This document shows positions 35,439 to 45,611 of a stretch of DNA of 55,065 nt, in pieces (positions within the stretch are counted from its first letter, which is position 1; each line of letters opens with the position of its first letter). This DNA is from Cytophagaceae bacterium (GTDB taxonomy: Bacteria; Bacteroidota; Bacteroidia; Cytophagales; Flexibacteraceae). Below the pieces are notes generated by a model. The model saw nothing but the letters and a program-made list of their open reading frames with translations, had not been told where the DNA came from and did no database searches. The translations under genes were made by a program, and so were the position numbers. The DNA is taken from NCBI GenBank assembly GCA_027487695.1, contig JAIYDB010000101.1, forward strand, positions 1-55,065. The letters run 5' to 3'.

Positions 35439-38400
35439 ATGTTTGCTAATAATTTACTACGAAAGCTATCTTCTTTATTGAATAAAGAGCTTTTGGCTAT
35501 TGTTTTGGTTATACTAAGCTTTGATGTTGCTTCAGCTCAACAATCAGAAAAGCCAACCCCAGAACAGCTAAAGAATTTGGAAGAAATTATATCTGAAAGG
35601 AAAAAAGCCAATGAGGAATTTAAGCAGTGGCTTACACCTGAACGTATAAAAGAGTTAGGCTTGGTTCTAATTGCTGGATCTGATGCCCCAATTGATCCTG
35701 TAACAGGGGCTATGTTGGTGGGTTTAGATATTTTTGGCAAGCCGAAGTTTTATAAAACAACGAGTAATTTAGCTGCAGGTATTACTACTTCTACCAATAG
35801 AGTAATAGTAGGTGGCGATTTAAACTTGAACCTTACTGGTGCTGGAAGAGTAATTCACGAATGGGACGGCGGTCAAGTTCGTGCTACTCACCAAGAACTT
35901 ACTGGTAGAGTAACGCAGTTAGATGGTGTTACAACTTTGAGTGATCATGCTACACACGTTGCTGGTACTATGATTGCCTCAGGTGTAGTGAACACAGCTA
36001 AAGGTATGGCTACCCAAGCTATACTTAGAGCAAGCGATTACAATAACGATATATCTGAAATAACCTCTGCTGCTAGTGGTGGTGCTAGAATTTCCAATCA
36101 CTCATATGGTCAGCTTGGTGGCTGGGAAGGAAGTCGTTGGCACGGAACCCCTTCTGTAAGTGAAACGGACGATTATAAATTCGGTTTTTATGATACCGAT
36201 GCCAGAGATTTAGATAGGATTGCTTTCAATTCACCTTTTTATCTTATGCTTTGGGCTGCTGGTAACGATAGGTCAGATAATCGTGTTACCAACCACCAAG
36301 TTAGAAATAGCAGTGGTAGTTGGGTGTCATCTACAGTTACTCGCGATAACGATGGTCCTTACGATTGTATTTTACCAGCCCAAACGGCCAAGAACATATT
36401 AACTATTGGTGCAATAAATTCGGTAGCAGCTAATCAGCATACAATTGTAAACAGAATTACAATGAGCGCATTCTCTAGCTGGGGTCCTACAGACGATGGT
36501 AGAATTAAACCTGATTTAGTTGCTCAAGGTACAAGTGTTTATTCTTCTACTAGTGGTAGTAATACAACGTATGAAACCCAGCAAGGTACTTCAATGGCAA
36601 CACCTAACGCTACTGGTTCTTTGGCATTAATGCAGGATTATTTCAGGCAAATCAAGAATAGGGAGGTGCTTTCTGCTACCTTGAAGGCTTATGCTATTAA
36701 TACAGCCTATGAAGCAGGTACGTCAACAGGTCCTGATTATAGCTTTGGTTGGGGATTATTGAATACTGCTGGTATTGCAATAGCCATGCAAAATGATGGT
36801 ACTACAAGTAGGTTGTTTGAAAACAGACTGATTCAAGGACAAACTTATACCACAACCTTTAACACTACAGGTACTAACATACCTAAACTAACAATGGTGT
36901 GGACAGATCCTGAAGCTACAGTTTGGGTGGCAAGTGGTGCATTGCTCAATAATAGAATTCCAAAACTGGTGAACGATTTAGATGTTCGCCTCATTTCGCC
37001 ATCAGGAACTAGGTATCAGCCTTGGGTATTGGATCCGGCTACTCCTACAGCTGCAGCAACCCGTGGCGATAACATTCGTGATAATGTAGAGCAGGTAATA
37101 GGCATTGCTGAGCCTGGTCAGTGGACTATTGAAGTAACCCATAAAGGTACTTTACGCAATAATGGTCAGAATTATTCAATTGTATTAACAGGTGCGAGCC
37201 TTACAGGTTGCCCTCAAGTTCCAACTATCTTCGCTAATGGTCCTACAAGTATTTGCCAAGGTAGTGGAGTAACATTGGTAGGTCCTACAGGTACTGGCCT
37301 AGGTTATATCTGGAGTAATGGCGCTACAACCAAAGATATAGTAGCAACTCAATCTGGAAGTTATACATTAAGAACATTTGCAAATAACTGTACTACCGAT
37401 GCTTCTAATGCAGTTGCAATTACAATTTCAAATACTCCGCCTCCTGCCAGACCAGTAATTTCAGCAAGTGGACCAACCACATTTAATATAGGAGGTTCTG
37501 TAACGCTATCTGCGCCTACAGGTTTTAATTATATATGGAGTAATGGAGCAACTACCAGAACAATAAACGTTACTACAACAGGTACTTATACAGTGCGTAC
37601 TATTTCAAGTGGCTGTTCTAGTGAGGTAAGTTTGCCTACTAACGTAGTAGTACAAGGTGGCGTATGTTCAGGCCAGGTCACCTTATCGGCATCATCTGGA
37701 ACTATAACCGATGGACCTGGCATATATGTATCAAATGCATCTTGCTCTTGGTTAATCAATGGGGTTCCAAATAGTACTTTCAGGTTTAGCTTCTCAGCCT
37801 TTGCAACTGAACGTAGTTACGATTTTGTTAGAATATATAATGGTACTAGTGCATCTGGAACATTGGTAGGTGCATATAGCGGTACCGCAATTCCAGCTGC
37901 TATTGAATTTGTTGGCACCAATGCTTTTGTATCGTTTACTACAGACGGAACCACTCAATCTGAAGGGTTTGTGCTTAACTATACCTATATCCGTCCTTGT
38001 ACACCACCTGCTACACCAGAAATATCGGCGCTTGGTACAATACCAGTTCCTTTTGGGAGTAGTGTAACCTTGCAACCCAATGTGCCAAGTGGAGAAGGTT
38101 ATAATTACTTATGGAGCAATGGGGCTACCACCAGAACTATCGACGTAAATGTTGCAGGTACTTATACTTGTAGCGTTATAAGAAACAGCTGTACGAGCTT
38201 AGTTAGTAACCCATTAACAGTGCAGTTTAGTGCTGCACCAGCTTGTACTGGTTTAACCTTGTTACAAGCTAATAGTGGTGTTATTACAGATGGTTTTAAC
38301 AACTATACTAATAATATGGATTGCAGATGGAGCATATCAAGATCTTCGCCTGGTGTGTTTAGGTTTAACTTTTTACAGTTAATTACAGAATCTGGTTATG

Positions 38401-39482
38401 ACGAAGTTATCATTTATAATGGTGTTAACGATATTACTGGAGTCCAAATTGGAAGGTACTCAGGAAGCACTTTACCAGCCGAAGTTACCTTTGCCGGAAC
38501 CAATGCTTATGTTGCCTTCATAACCGATGGATCCCAAACTTTTTCAGGGTTTAACTTAGCCTACTCTTTTAGGCCTAATGCATGCGATAGTGTAACTCCT
38601 CCTGTTTTAGCTGGCTCTAATACACAAACAATTTGTGTTGGTGGTTCAACAGTATTACGTGGACCTGCCGGATTGAATTATTTCTGGAGTAATGGCGAAA
38701 CCCAACAAAACTTAACAGTTACTAATCCAGGTACTTATACTTTACGCAGTATTAGTGGTCAATGTACTAGTAACGCATCGGCACCAATTGAAATAACTTT
38801 GGTTGATCAGTTACCAACACCGTTTATTGTTGCATCAGGAAATACTACTATTTGCGATGGGCTTTCAGTAACTTTAGAGGGTCCGGCAGGTTATAACTAC
38901 ATATGGAGTAATGGCGATACCTCTCAAACTACTACAATTAGAAACGCGGGCGATTATTCATTAAGGGTGCGAAGTGGAAGCTGTACTAGCGAAGTTTCTA
39001 GTTCGATTTTAGTTACTATTTTACCTGCACCTGCACAACCATCAATCAGTTATATTGGTTGGGATACCCTTGATGCCGGAGTTACAGCCAATAGTTACAT
39101 TTGGAATTATAACAATAACTTGATTAGCGGCTCTGGAAGAAGAATTGCAGTAAGAGGTCCGGGAACTTATGTAGTAACAGGAATTGGTAATAGGTCTTGC
39201 AGAAGTCAACTATCAGCACCTTTTGTAGTTAACACAACTCCATCACCTAAACAATTAGGTATATCAGTTTATCCGAACCCCGCTAGCAAGCAAGTGAGCA
39301 TTTCAGCAGGTTTCAATACTATTAAATCAGTAGCTTTTTATAGCACTGATGGAAAGTTGCTTCTTGTTCAATCGGTTTCAGGAAATAGTACAACTTTGGA
39401 TTTGCCATTTAAAGCTGGTGTTTATTTGGTTTCCATTGAAACCAATGTAGGAAAGGCTTTTGAGCGATTGATAATTCAATAG
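35439..39482 (+). CDS. Subtilisin-like S8 peptidase with Ig-like and CUB domains and T9SS sorting domain
   Basis: 1347 residues. A long signal region (about 1-34, ending ASAQ) and a charged helical pro-segment (about 35-75) are followed by the S8 catalytic domain (about 130-450) with Asp143 (HEWDGG), His173 (DHATHVAGT), oxyanion Asn276 (WAAGND) and Ser385 (GTSMATPN). A beta-sandwich (about 460-590, KLTMVWTDPEA to YSIVLTG) follows, as in many Bacteroidota subtilases. Then Ig-like repeats (YIWSNGATT units), a CUB domain from Cys743, another Ig-like repeat, a second CUB from Cys936, more Ig-like repeats, and the T9SS sorting domain (about 1273-1347). The protein is a secreted protease, probably surface-bound. 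Its Ig/CUB half closely resembles the next gene. Confidence 0.93.
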   Translation: MFANNLLRKLSSLLNKELLAIVLVILSFDVASAQQSEKPTPEQLKNLEEIISERKKANEEFKQWLTPERIKELGLVLIAGSDAPIDPVTGAMLVGLDIFGKPKFYKTTSNLAAGITTSTNRVIVGGDLNLNLTGAGRVIHEWDGGQVRATHQELTGRVTQLDGVTTLSDHATHVAGTMIASGVVNTAKGMATQAILRASDYNNDISEITSAASGGARISNHSYGQLGGWEGSRWHGTPSVSETDDYKFGFYDTDARDLDRIAFNSPFYLMLWAAGNDRSDNRVTNHQVRNSSGSWVSSTVTRDNDGPYDCILPAQTAKNILTIGAINSVAANQHTIVNRITMSAFSSWGPTDDGRIKPDLVAQGTSVYSSTSGSNTTYETQQGTSMATPNATGSLALMQDYFRQIKNREVLSATLKAYAINTAYEAGTSTGPDYSFGWGLLNTAGIAIAMQNDGTTSRLFENRLIQGQTYTTTFNTTGTNIPKLTMVWTDPEATVWVASGALLNNRIPKLVNDLDVRLISPSGTRYQPWVLDPATPTAAATRGDNIRDNVEQVIGIAEPGQWTIEVTHKGTLRNNGQNYSIVLTGASLTGCPQVPTIFANGPTSICQGSGVTLVGPTGTGLGYIWSNGATTKDIVATQSGSYTLRTFANNCTTDASNAVAITISNTPPPARPVISASGPTTFNIGGSVTLSAPTGFNYIWSNGATTRTINVTTTGTYTVRTISSGCSSEVSLPTNVVVQGGVCSGQVTLSASSGTITDGPGIYVSNASCSWLINGVPNSTFRFSFSAFATERSYDFVRIYNGTSASGTLVGAYSGTAIPAAIEFVGTNAFVSFTTDGTTQSEGFVLNYTYIRPCTPPATPEISALGTIPVPFGSSVTLQPNVPSGEGYNYLWSNGATTRTIDVNVAGTYTCSVIRNSCTSLVSNPLTVQFSAAPACTGLTLLQANSGVITDGFNNYTNNMDCRWSISRSSPGVFRFNFLQLITESGYDEVIIYNGVNDITGVQIGRYSGSTLPAEVTFAGTNAYVAFITDGSQTFSGFNLAYSFRPNACDSVTPPVLAGSNTQTICVGGSTVLRGPAGLNYFWSNGETQQNLTVTNPGTYTLRSISGQCTSNASAPIEITLVDQLPTPFIVASGNTTICDGLSVTLEGPAGYNYIWSNGDTSQTTTIRNAGDYSLRVRSGSCTSEVSSSILVTILPAPAQPSISYIGWDTLDAGVTANSYIWNYNNNLISGSGRRIAVRGPGTYVVTGIGNRSCRSQLSAPFVVNTTPSPKQLGISVYPNPASKQVSISAGFNTIKSVAFYSTDGKLLLVQSVSGNSTTLDLPFKAGVYLVSIETNVGKAFERLIIQ

Positions 39483-39502
39483 CAATTCAAACGTATTAAC
39501 TT

Positions 39503-39533
39503 AAGAGGTCTTCGGTTTTGAAGGCCTCTTTTT
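39503..39533 (+). terminator. Rho-independent terminator of the subtilase gene
   Basis: An 11-bp stem with one G-T pair (39503-39513 with 39520-39530) around GGTTTT, followed by a T-run. Confidence 0.85.
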
Positions 39534-39636
39534 GTGTTAAACCTTTATAAAATTTTGTTTAAATGCTTGCTTGCAAATAAATTATACATAAATTAGAGGT
39601 TGAAATAATATTTAATAAAGCACTCATTGTTTACTT

Positions 39637-42600
39637 ATGAATTTTACATCTACTCCCCAAAATCAAGTGCAACGAAAAAAACAACGGTTTTTAGCCGGCT
39701 TGTTAGTTTTTGGATTATTTCTAATTTCTATCCAAGCACAAGCGCAACAGTGTACCGGTAATGTTACACTCACCTCTAACTCAGGTACCATTACAGATGG
39801 TACTGGTAACTATCAAAACAACCAACGATGTACTTGGCTTGTGCAACCAACTGGTGCTCAGGAGTTTTTTATCTCGTTTTCTCAGTTTTTGATTAATACT
39901 AACGATACCTTATTTATATATAACGGTACAGATAGCACAGGAACTTTAGTAGGTCGTTTTAATGGTTTTGTTGCTCCTGTAGCTAGAAACCTTGTAGGCA
40001 GTGCTCTATATGTAAGATTCAAAACTAACGCTAATGGTGTTTTGCCAGGTTTTAGTTTAGACTACGAAGCTAGTAGCTGCTCAACACCTGCTATAACGGC
40101 AAGTGGTTCATTGGCAATTCCAGCAGGACAGTCTATTACTTTAAGTGCGCCTGCAGGTGCAGAAAGATACATTTGGAGTAATGGCGATTCTGTTCAATCA
40201 ATAACAGTAGGGGCAGCAGGAACATTTACTTTACGCACAGTAACTGCTGGTTGTACTTCATTAGTGAGTGCTCCTGTAACTACAACTGTAACCACTTGTT
40301 CTGGTAATTTAACCCTAACCAGCCCTAATGGTGCAATTACTGATGGGCTAGGCAATTATTCGAATAACAATAATTGTACATGGCTTATTCAAAGCCCTGG
40401 CGCCACTTCCTATCGATTAACATTTACCCAGTTTACAATCAATAGTAATGATACACTGAAAATTTATAATGGTACCGATACTACTGGAACCCTAGTAGGT
40501 AGGTATACTGGAGTAAACAATCCTGGTGCCATAGTCATAAATGGAACTTCAGTATTTGTAAAGTTCAGAACTAATGCCGCAGGCGTAGGTGCTGGTTTTG
40601 CCATGGCATATAATTCAAGTGCTTGCCCTGCTCCTGTTATCACTTCAAGTGGTCCTCTTGCAATACCAGCAGGACAAAGTATAACTTTAACTACTACCCA
40701 AGTTGCCGACCGATACCTATGGAGTAACGGTGATACCACCCAAAGTACAACTGTTCAAGCAGCAGGAACTTATACGCTAAGAACAGTAACGGCAGGTTGT
40801 ACGAGCCTAATAAGTAATGCCCTTGTAACAACCTTAGTAAGTTGTGCAGGTAACGTTGTATTAAACTCTGTTTCTGGAACTATTTCAGATGGTCCTGGTC
40901 AGTACGATAATAATAGTAACTGTACTTGGTTAATTCAGCCTACTGGTGCTACTTCTATTACTTTGACTTTCACAGGCAATTTTAACCTTGAGGCCAATAA
41001 CGATTTACTACGTATTTACAGAGGTACCGATACCACTGGTACATTAGTTGCTACTTTAACAGGTACTGCAACACCACAAAGTGTTAGTGTATTAGGCGGT
41101 GCAATGTTTGTAAGGTTAACTACCAATGGTTCTGTAACAAGGGCTGGTTTTGCGGCTAATTATAATATTACCACTTGTTTAATACCAAATACCCCAATAA
41201 TAAGTGCTACAAATGGCGGATCTATTAGAAATGGTGTGCCAGTTGTTTTATCTATTCCTGAGCAAATCAATGCTCGTTACCTATGGAGCAATGGCGATAC
41301 TACTAATAGTATAACTGTAAGCGCGGCTGGTAGTTTTAGTGTTAGAGTAATTATTGCTGGTTGTACAAGTTTGGTAAGCAACATAGTGGCAGTAACTGTT
41401 CAAACTGGTTGCAACGGACTTACAATATTAAATACAGCAACGGGTTCATTTTCGGATGGACCAGGGAATTATCAAAATAATGCTAATTGTAAGTTTTTAG
41501 TGCAGGTGCCTAGTGCTACTTTTATAAGATTAACATTTACAGAATTTAATCTTGAAGCAGGCTGGGATTTTTTAGAAATATTCCAAGGATCCGATTCAAC
41601 AGGTGTTTCATTAGGCAGATTTAGCGGTACAGTAATTCCTGGTCCTATTCAAGTTCAAGGAAGTTCAGCATTTGTAAAGTTTACAAGTGATGGTTCTCAA
41701 ACACCAGCTGGCTGGGTAATAAATTATATTAGTGGAAACTGCGTTATACCTGCTGCACCATCCATTACACCTACAGATACTATAAACCTAATCACCGTAC
41801 CAAGTAGAGTTTTAACTTCGTCGGAGGCTCCTGCAGGTATGCGCTATCTTTGGAGTACTGGCGATACAACACGTAGTATTACAGTAACTTCATTAGGAAA
41901 TTATTCGGTTAGAATAGTTAATGGAGTATGTACAAGCAATGTAAGTAATATAGTAGTGGCTACTTTAAACGTACCACAATGTTCGGGAAATACTACCCTT
42001 ACATCTTTAACAGGTACTATAACTGATGGGCAAGGTGAACACTCTGATAATCAGCGTTGCGCATGGTTAATCAATCCAACGGGAGTTAATCAGCTTTATA
42101 TTGATTTCATAGCTATGGATTTGGAGTCTTGCTGTGATGAAGTGGAAATTTATGATGGTCCAGATAGCACATCTACATTTATTGGAAGATATACAGGTCT
42201 AACTATTCCTCCTAGAATTTTATTATCGAGTGGTGTGGCATGGGTAAGGTTTACTACTGATCAAAGTGTAGTGAATGAAGGCTTTGCGTTAAATTATACT
42301 GGAGTTGTTTGTCCTAATGCGCCTGCCATTCCTACTATAACTGCCGATGGTCCAACTACGTTTAGAACTGGAGGAAGCGTAGTATTAAGAACTACTCCGT
42401 TAGCAGGTGTCTCATACTTATGGAGTAATGGTTCAACTGCCGATACTTTAAGAGCAACCACCACGGGTTTATATAGAGTTAGAGCCATTGCCAATGGTTG
42501 TACAAGTGCATTAAGTGCTCCAATAGGAGTATCGGTACTTACTGGTTGTAACGGTCTTACTACTTTAAGTACTGCTTCAGGTTCAATAACCGATGGACCT

Positions 42601-44907
42601 GGTAATTATGAAAATAATGCGAACTGCAAATTCCTAGTTCAGGTACCTGGTGCTACGTTTATTGATTTTAATTTTAGCGAATTTAATACGCAGGCTAACT
42701 CTGATATAATCCGTATTTACCAAGGAACCGATTCATTGGGTACTTTAGTAGGTACCTTCTCTGGAGCTGCTATTCCTTCTGGAGTTACAGTAGCTGGTGG
42801 TTCAGCATTTGTGCAATTTATTTCTAATGGAGTTACAGTAAACACTGGTTATGTTCTGAACTATGTTTCAGGCAATTGTGTGTTACCAGCAACGCCAACC
42901 ATTACTGCAAGCGGCCCTCTTGAACTGCCTGTTACTGGTGGTAGTGTAACGCTTTCTGCCGATCAGGTTACAGGAGCAAGGTATCTATGGAGTACTGGCG
43001 ATACAACTAGAACAATTACAGTTAATGGTGCAGGAACTTATTCAGTAAGAACTATTGTAAATGGTTGTTCAAGTGCTATTAGCCAAGGTGTTGTTATTAC
43101 GGTACCTCAGTGTAATGGAAATTATACTGCAACTGCATTAACAGGCACTATAACGGAAGGACAAGGTATTTATTCTGATAGACAGCGTTGTTCATGGTTA
43201 ATTAACCCAACAGGTGCAAACGTACTTACTTTACAATTCCTAGCCATTAACATGGAAAGTTGTTGCGACTTTGTAGATATTTTTGATGGTCCTGATAGTA
43301 CTTTTACTCGAATAGGTAGGTTTACTGGAACAACAATACCTCCGCGAATTGAAGTTCCAGGTGGTATTGCATGGGTAAGGTTTACAACAGATCCAAGTGT
43401 TACACTTGAAGGCTTTACCTTAAATTATACAGGTTCTATTTGTCCGGCTCCGCCAATTCCAGTATTAAACACCAACCGTTCACCAAACCTTTCTTATGGC
43501 GATACTGTAACCATTTCTGCACCTGATAGTGTTGGTTATGCTTACCTATGGAGCAATGGCGCTACAACATCGTCAATAAGGGTGGCAACGGCTGGTTCTT
43601 ATTCAGTAAGAATTATTGCCAATGGGTGTACTACCAGAGCAAGTAACCCTGTTGTAGTAGGCGTAAGTAACTGTTCAGGATTTACTCGTTTAACTAGTGA
43701 AAGTGGTACGATAGGCGATGGTCCTGCGGTTTATGATAATAATATGAACTGCTCTTGGTTGTTGAACAGACCAGGTGCTACAAACATTAGAATTTCATTT
43801 AGTCAGTTTAATACTGAACAAGGCGCCGATTTAATTAGAATTTATCGTGGTGCGGATTCATTATCGCCTTTAGTAGCTACTTTTAGCGGTGCTAACATCC
43901 CTGCTGTGCTTAATGTTCCTAGCGATAATGTATTTATTCTATTTACAACCAATGGTACAGCAACTAGAGCAGGATTTACATTAAACTATGTGATTACAGG
44001 CGGTTGTTTGCCTCCGCCAACGCCTAGCATTACTGCTAATGGTCCTATTGAGTTTTGTGCGGGTGGTTCAGTAGTGCTTTCTGCACCTGCTGGGTACCAA
44101 TCGTACTTATGGAGCAATGGTGCAACTACACAGTCTATTACTGTTACTGAACCTAATAACTATACTGTTAGGGTAACTGAAAATAGCTGCCAAAGTGCAA
44201 GTTCAGAGGCTATTACTGTTTCTTTAACTACAAACCCTGCTGGTCCTACTATCACTGCAAGTGGCTCGTTGGCAATTTGTGAGGGTAACACAGTTACACT
44301 ATCGGTACCTGCTGCAAGTGGATATATTTGGAGCAATAATGCAACTACTCAAAGTATCACTGTTACTACGCCAGGTGTTTATTTTGTAAGGTCAATTAGT
44401 GGTACTTGTACTACCTTGCCTTCTAGACCAGTTCAGGTTACCTTAGCCACTCCACCTGCCAGACCAGCACTTGGCTATTACTTAAGAGATTCGTTAAGAG
44501 CCTCAGTAGTTGCTGCTCGTTACGAATGGAGATACCAAGGCAATATTATTGCGCCAACTACTCGTACTATCCGCATCATTGGCGATGGTTTGTATTCAGC
44601 TGTAGCAATAGATGCGCAAGGTTGTAGAAGTGCTATTAGCACAGAGTTCTTAGTTACTTCTCTGAAAACTGCTTTAGCTAATGATATTGTACTATATCCT
44701 AACCCAGCTTCTGATAGAATTACCATTGGAAGCAAAGGTTCTACTTTGAAATCGGTAGCGATAATTACCCTTGAAGGCAAGAAGGTAGTATCACAATCGG
44801 TTTCAGGTACTGAAGTTCAGTTACCAATTAACTTACCTGCTGGTGTATATATGGTAAATATCCAAACTAGTTTGGGTACCCACCATGAGCGTTTAGTAAT
44901 CAAGTAA
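39637..44907 (+). CDS. Eight-fold CUB-Ig repeat protein with T9SS sorting domain
   Basis: 1756 residues. Signal peptide (about 1-37, ending AQAQ). Eight CUB domains start at codons 39751, 40297, 40843, 41410, 41980, 42547, 43111 and 43672, each opening with C-x-G and a DG-x-G-x-Y-x-N-N-x-x-C pattern and each followed by an Ig-like repeat with YLWSNGDTT and GCTS elements. Two more Ig-like repeats, a Trp/Arg-rich segment (RYEWRYQGNII) and the T9SS sorting domain (about 1680-1756, IVLYPNPASDRIT) close the protein. No catalytic motif. CUB domains often bind ligands through Ca2+; acidic residues are present. Probable surface adhesin. The tandem arrangement with the subtilase suggests origin by duplication of the Ig/CUB part. 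Confidence 0.92.
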   Translation: MNFTSTPQNQVQRKKQRFLAGLLVFGLFLISIQAQAQQCTGNVTLTSNSGTITDGTGNYQNNQRCTWLVQPTGAQEFFISFSQFLINTNDTLFIYNGTDSTGTLVGRFNGFVAPVARNLVGSALYVRFKTNANGVLPGFSLDYEASSCSTPAITASGSLAIPAGQSITLSAPAGAERYIWSNGDSVQSITVGAAGTFTLRTVTAGCTSLVSAPVTTTVTTCSGNLTLTSPNGAITDGLGNYSNNNNCTWLIQSPGATSYRLTFTQFTINSNDTLKIYNGTDTTGTLVGRYTGVNNPGAIVINGTSVFVKFRTNAAGVGAGFAMAYNSSACPAPVITSSGPLAIPAGQSITLTTTQVADRYLWSNGDTTQSTTVQAAGTYTLRTVTAGCTSLISNALVTTLVSCAGNVVLNSVSGTISDGPGQYDNNSNCTWLIQPTGATSITLTFTGNFNLEANNDLLRIYRGTDTTGTLVATLTGTATPQSVSVLGGAMFVRLTTNGSVTRAGFAANYNITTCLIPNTPIISATNGGSIRNGVPVVLSIPEQINARYLWSNGDTTNSITVSAAGSFSVRVIIAGCTSLVSNIVAVTVQTGCNGLTILNTATGSFSDGPGNYQNNANCKFLVQVPSATFIRLTFTEFNLEAGWDFLEIFQGSDSTGVSLGRFSGTVIPGPIQVQGSSAFVKFTSDGSQTPAGWVINYISGNCVIPAAPSITPTDTINLITVPSRVLTSSEAPAGMRYLWSTGDTTRSITVTSLGNYSVRIVNGVCTSNVSNIVVATLNVPQCSGNTTLTSLTGTITDGQGEHSDNQRCAWLINPTGVNQLYIDFIAMDLESCCDEVEIYDGPDSTSTFIGRYTGLTIPPRILLSSGVAWVRFTTDQSVVNEGFALNYTGVVCPNAPAIPTITADGPTTFRTGGSVVLRTTPLAGVSYLWSNGSTADTLRATTTGLYRVRAIANGCTSALSAPIGVSVLTGCNGLTTLSTASGSITDGPGNYENNANCKFLVQVPGATFIDFNFSEFNTQANSDIIRIYQGTDSLGTLVGTFSGAAIPSGVTVAGGSAFVQFISNGVTVNTGYVLNYVSGNCVLPATPTITASGPLELPVTGGSVTLSADQVTGARYLWSTGDTTRTITVNGAGTYSVRTIVNGCSSAISQGVVITVPQCNGNYTATALTGTITEGQGIYSDRQRCSWLINPTGANVLTLQFLAINMESCCDFVDIFDGPDSTFTRIGRFTGTTIPPRIEVPGGIAWVRFTTDPSVTLEGFTLNYTGSICPAPPIPVLNTNRSPNLSYGDTVTISAPDSVGYAYLWSNGATTSSIRVATAGSYSVRIIANGCTTRASNPVVVGVSNCSGFTRLTSESGTIGDGPAVYDNNMNCSWLLNRPGATNIRISFSQFNTEQGADLIRIYRGADSLSPLVATFSGANIPAVLNVPSDNVFILFTTNGTATRAGFTLNYVITGGCLPPPTPSITANGPIEFCAGGSVVLSAPAGYQSYLWSNGATTQSITVTEPNNYTVRVTENSCQSASSEAITVSLTTNPAGPTITASGSLAICEGNTVTLSVPAASGYIWSNNATTQSITVTTPGVYFVRSISGTCTTLPSRPVQVTLATPPARPALGYYLRDSLRASVVAARYEWRYQGNIIAPTTRTIRIIGDGLYSAVAIDAQGCRSAISTEFLVTSLKTALANDIVLYPNPASDRITIGSKGSTLKSVAIITLEGKKVVSQSVSGTEVQLPINLPAGVYMVNIQTSLGTHHERLVIK
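39751..44232 (+). repeat. Eight tandem CUB-Ig modules
   Basis: Module lengths from cysteine codon to cysteine codon are 546, 546, 567, 570, 567, 564 and 561 nt. Modules 4 and 6 resemble each other (NNANCKFLVQVP), as do modules 5 and 7 (ESCCD, QRC, GPDST), which points to duplication of a two-module unit. Confidence 0.85.
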
Positions 44908-44925
44908 GGAATTGCATATTCAATG

Positions 44926-44955
44926 AAAGGGCGGCCAATGGTCGCCCTTTTTTAT
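44926..44955 (+). terminator. Rho-independent terminator of the CUB-Ig gene
   Basis: An 11-bp GC-rich stem (AAAGGGCGGCC with GGTCGCCCTTT) around AAT, followed by TTTTT. Confidence 0.93.
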
Positions 44956-44973
44956 GCTTAAATTGCGGAGGAT

Positions 44974-45537
44974 ATGGAGCATATACTTTATACTATTGGC
45001 TATGGAAACAAAACTCTAAAGGAGTTAGTAAATACCCTCAAAGGTTTTGGTGTAACAGTAATTTATGATGTGCGGTCTATCCCAGCTAGCAGAAACAACC
45101 CTGCCTTTGATAGGATAAACTTAGTGCCTGAACTTCCTAAACTAGGGATGCGTTATTTCTTTGGTGGGGATAACATTGGAGGCAAACCAGCAAACAAGGC
45201 TTATTACGATACTGATGGTGTTTTAGATTATAGCCTTCTCCAACAATCAGAAGAATATAAAACAGCTATTCAAAGGCTTTGCGATGGCATAGTGAATCAA
45301 CACCTAAAAGTTGCGCTCCTATGTGGCGAATACGATGCTGCTGAATGCCATAGAAGTAGGTTAATAGGCACTTTTATTAACGAACACTATTCTGGTATTG
45401 AAATTCAACATATAACAGGAAAGGGTGTATTAGAAAGTCAGCAATCTCTAATTGCTCGTTTGGAAGCTGCAAATCCTAATCCTTTATTTTCAGCAGGAGA
45501 ACAACCATACTATATGTTTTCGCCAATGAAGCGATAG
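44974..45537 (+). CDS. DUF488 family protein
   Basis: 187 residues with the DUF488 signatures TIGYGNKTLKELVNTL, YDVRSIPASRNNPAF and ALLCGEYDAAECHRSRLI. The conserved Cys and His of CGE...CHR are present. The biochemical function is not established for the family. Cytosolic. Its start lies 24 bp beyond the terminator stem of the CUB-Ig gene, so it probably has its own promoter or depends on read-through. Confidence 0.9.
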   Translation: MEHILYTIGYGNKTLKELVNTLKGFGVTVIYDVRSIPASRNNPAFDRINLVPELPKLGMRYFFGGDNIGGKPANKAYYDTDGVLDYSLLQQSEEYKTAIQRLCDGIVNQHLKVALLCGEYDAAECHRSRLIGTFINEHYSGIEIQHITGKGVLESQQSLIARLEAANPNPLFSAGEQPYYMFSPMKR

Positions 45538-45561
45538 TTAGATTTTGCCTAAAAAAGAAAA

Positions 45562-45588
45562 CAGCCGATAATGATTAGTTATCGGCTG
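45562..45588. terminator. Bidirectional terminator between DUF488 and htpG
   Basis: CAGCCGATAA pairs perfectly with TTATCGGCTG around TGATTAG. A/T-rich flanks (AAAAAAGAAAA before, ATATTATTT after) can serve both strands. Confidence 0.85.
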
Positions 45589-45611
45589 ATATTATTTCTA
45601 AATAATCCAGT

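Noticed and set aside
39751-44232. Regular repeats as a CRISPR or DNA-level satellite
   Set aside because: The period of about 550-570 nt is that of protein modules, the similarity is at protein level and the frame is kept throughout.
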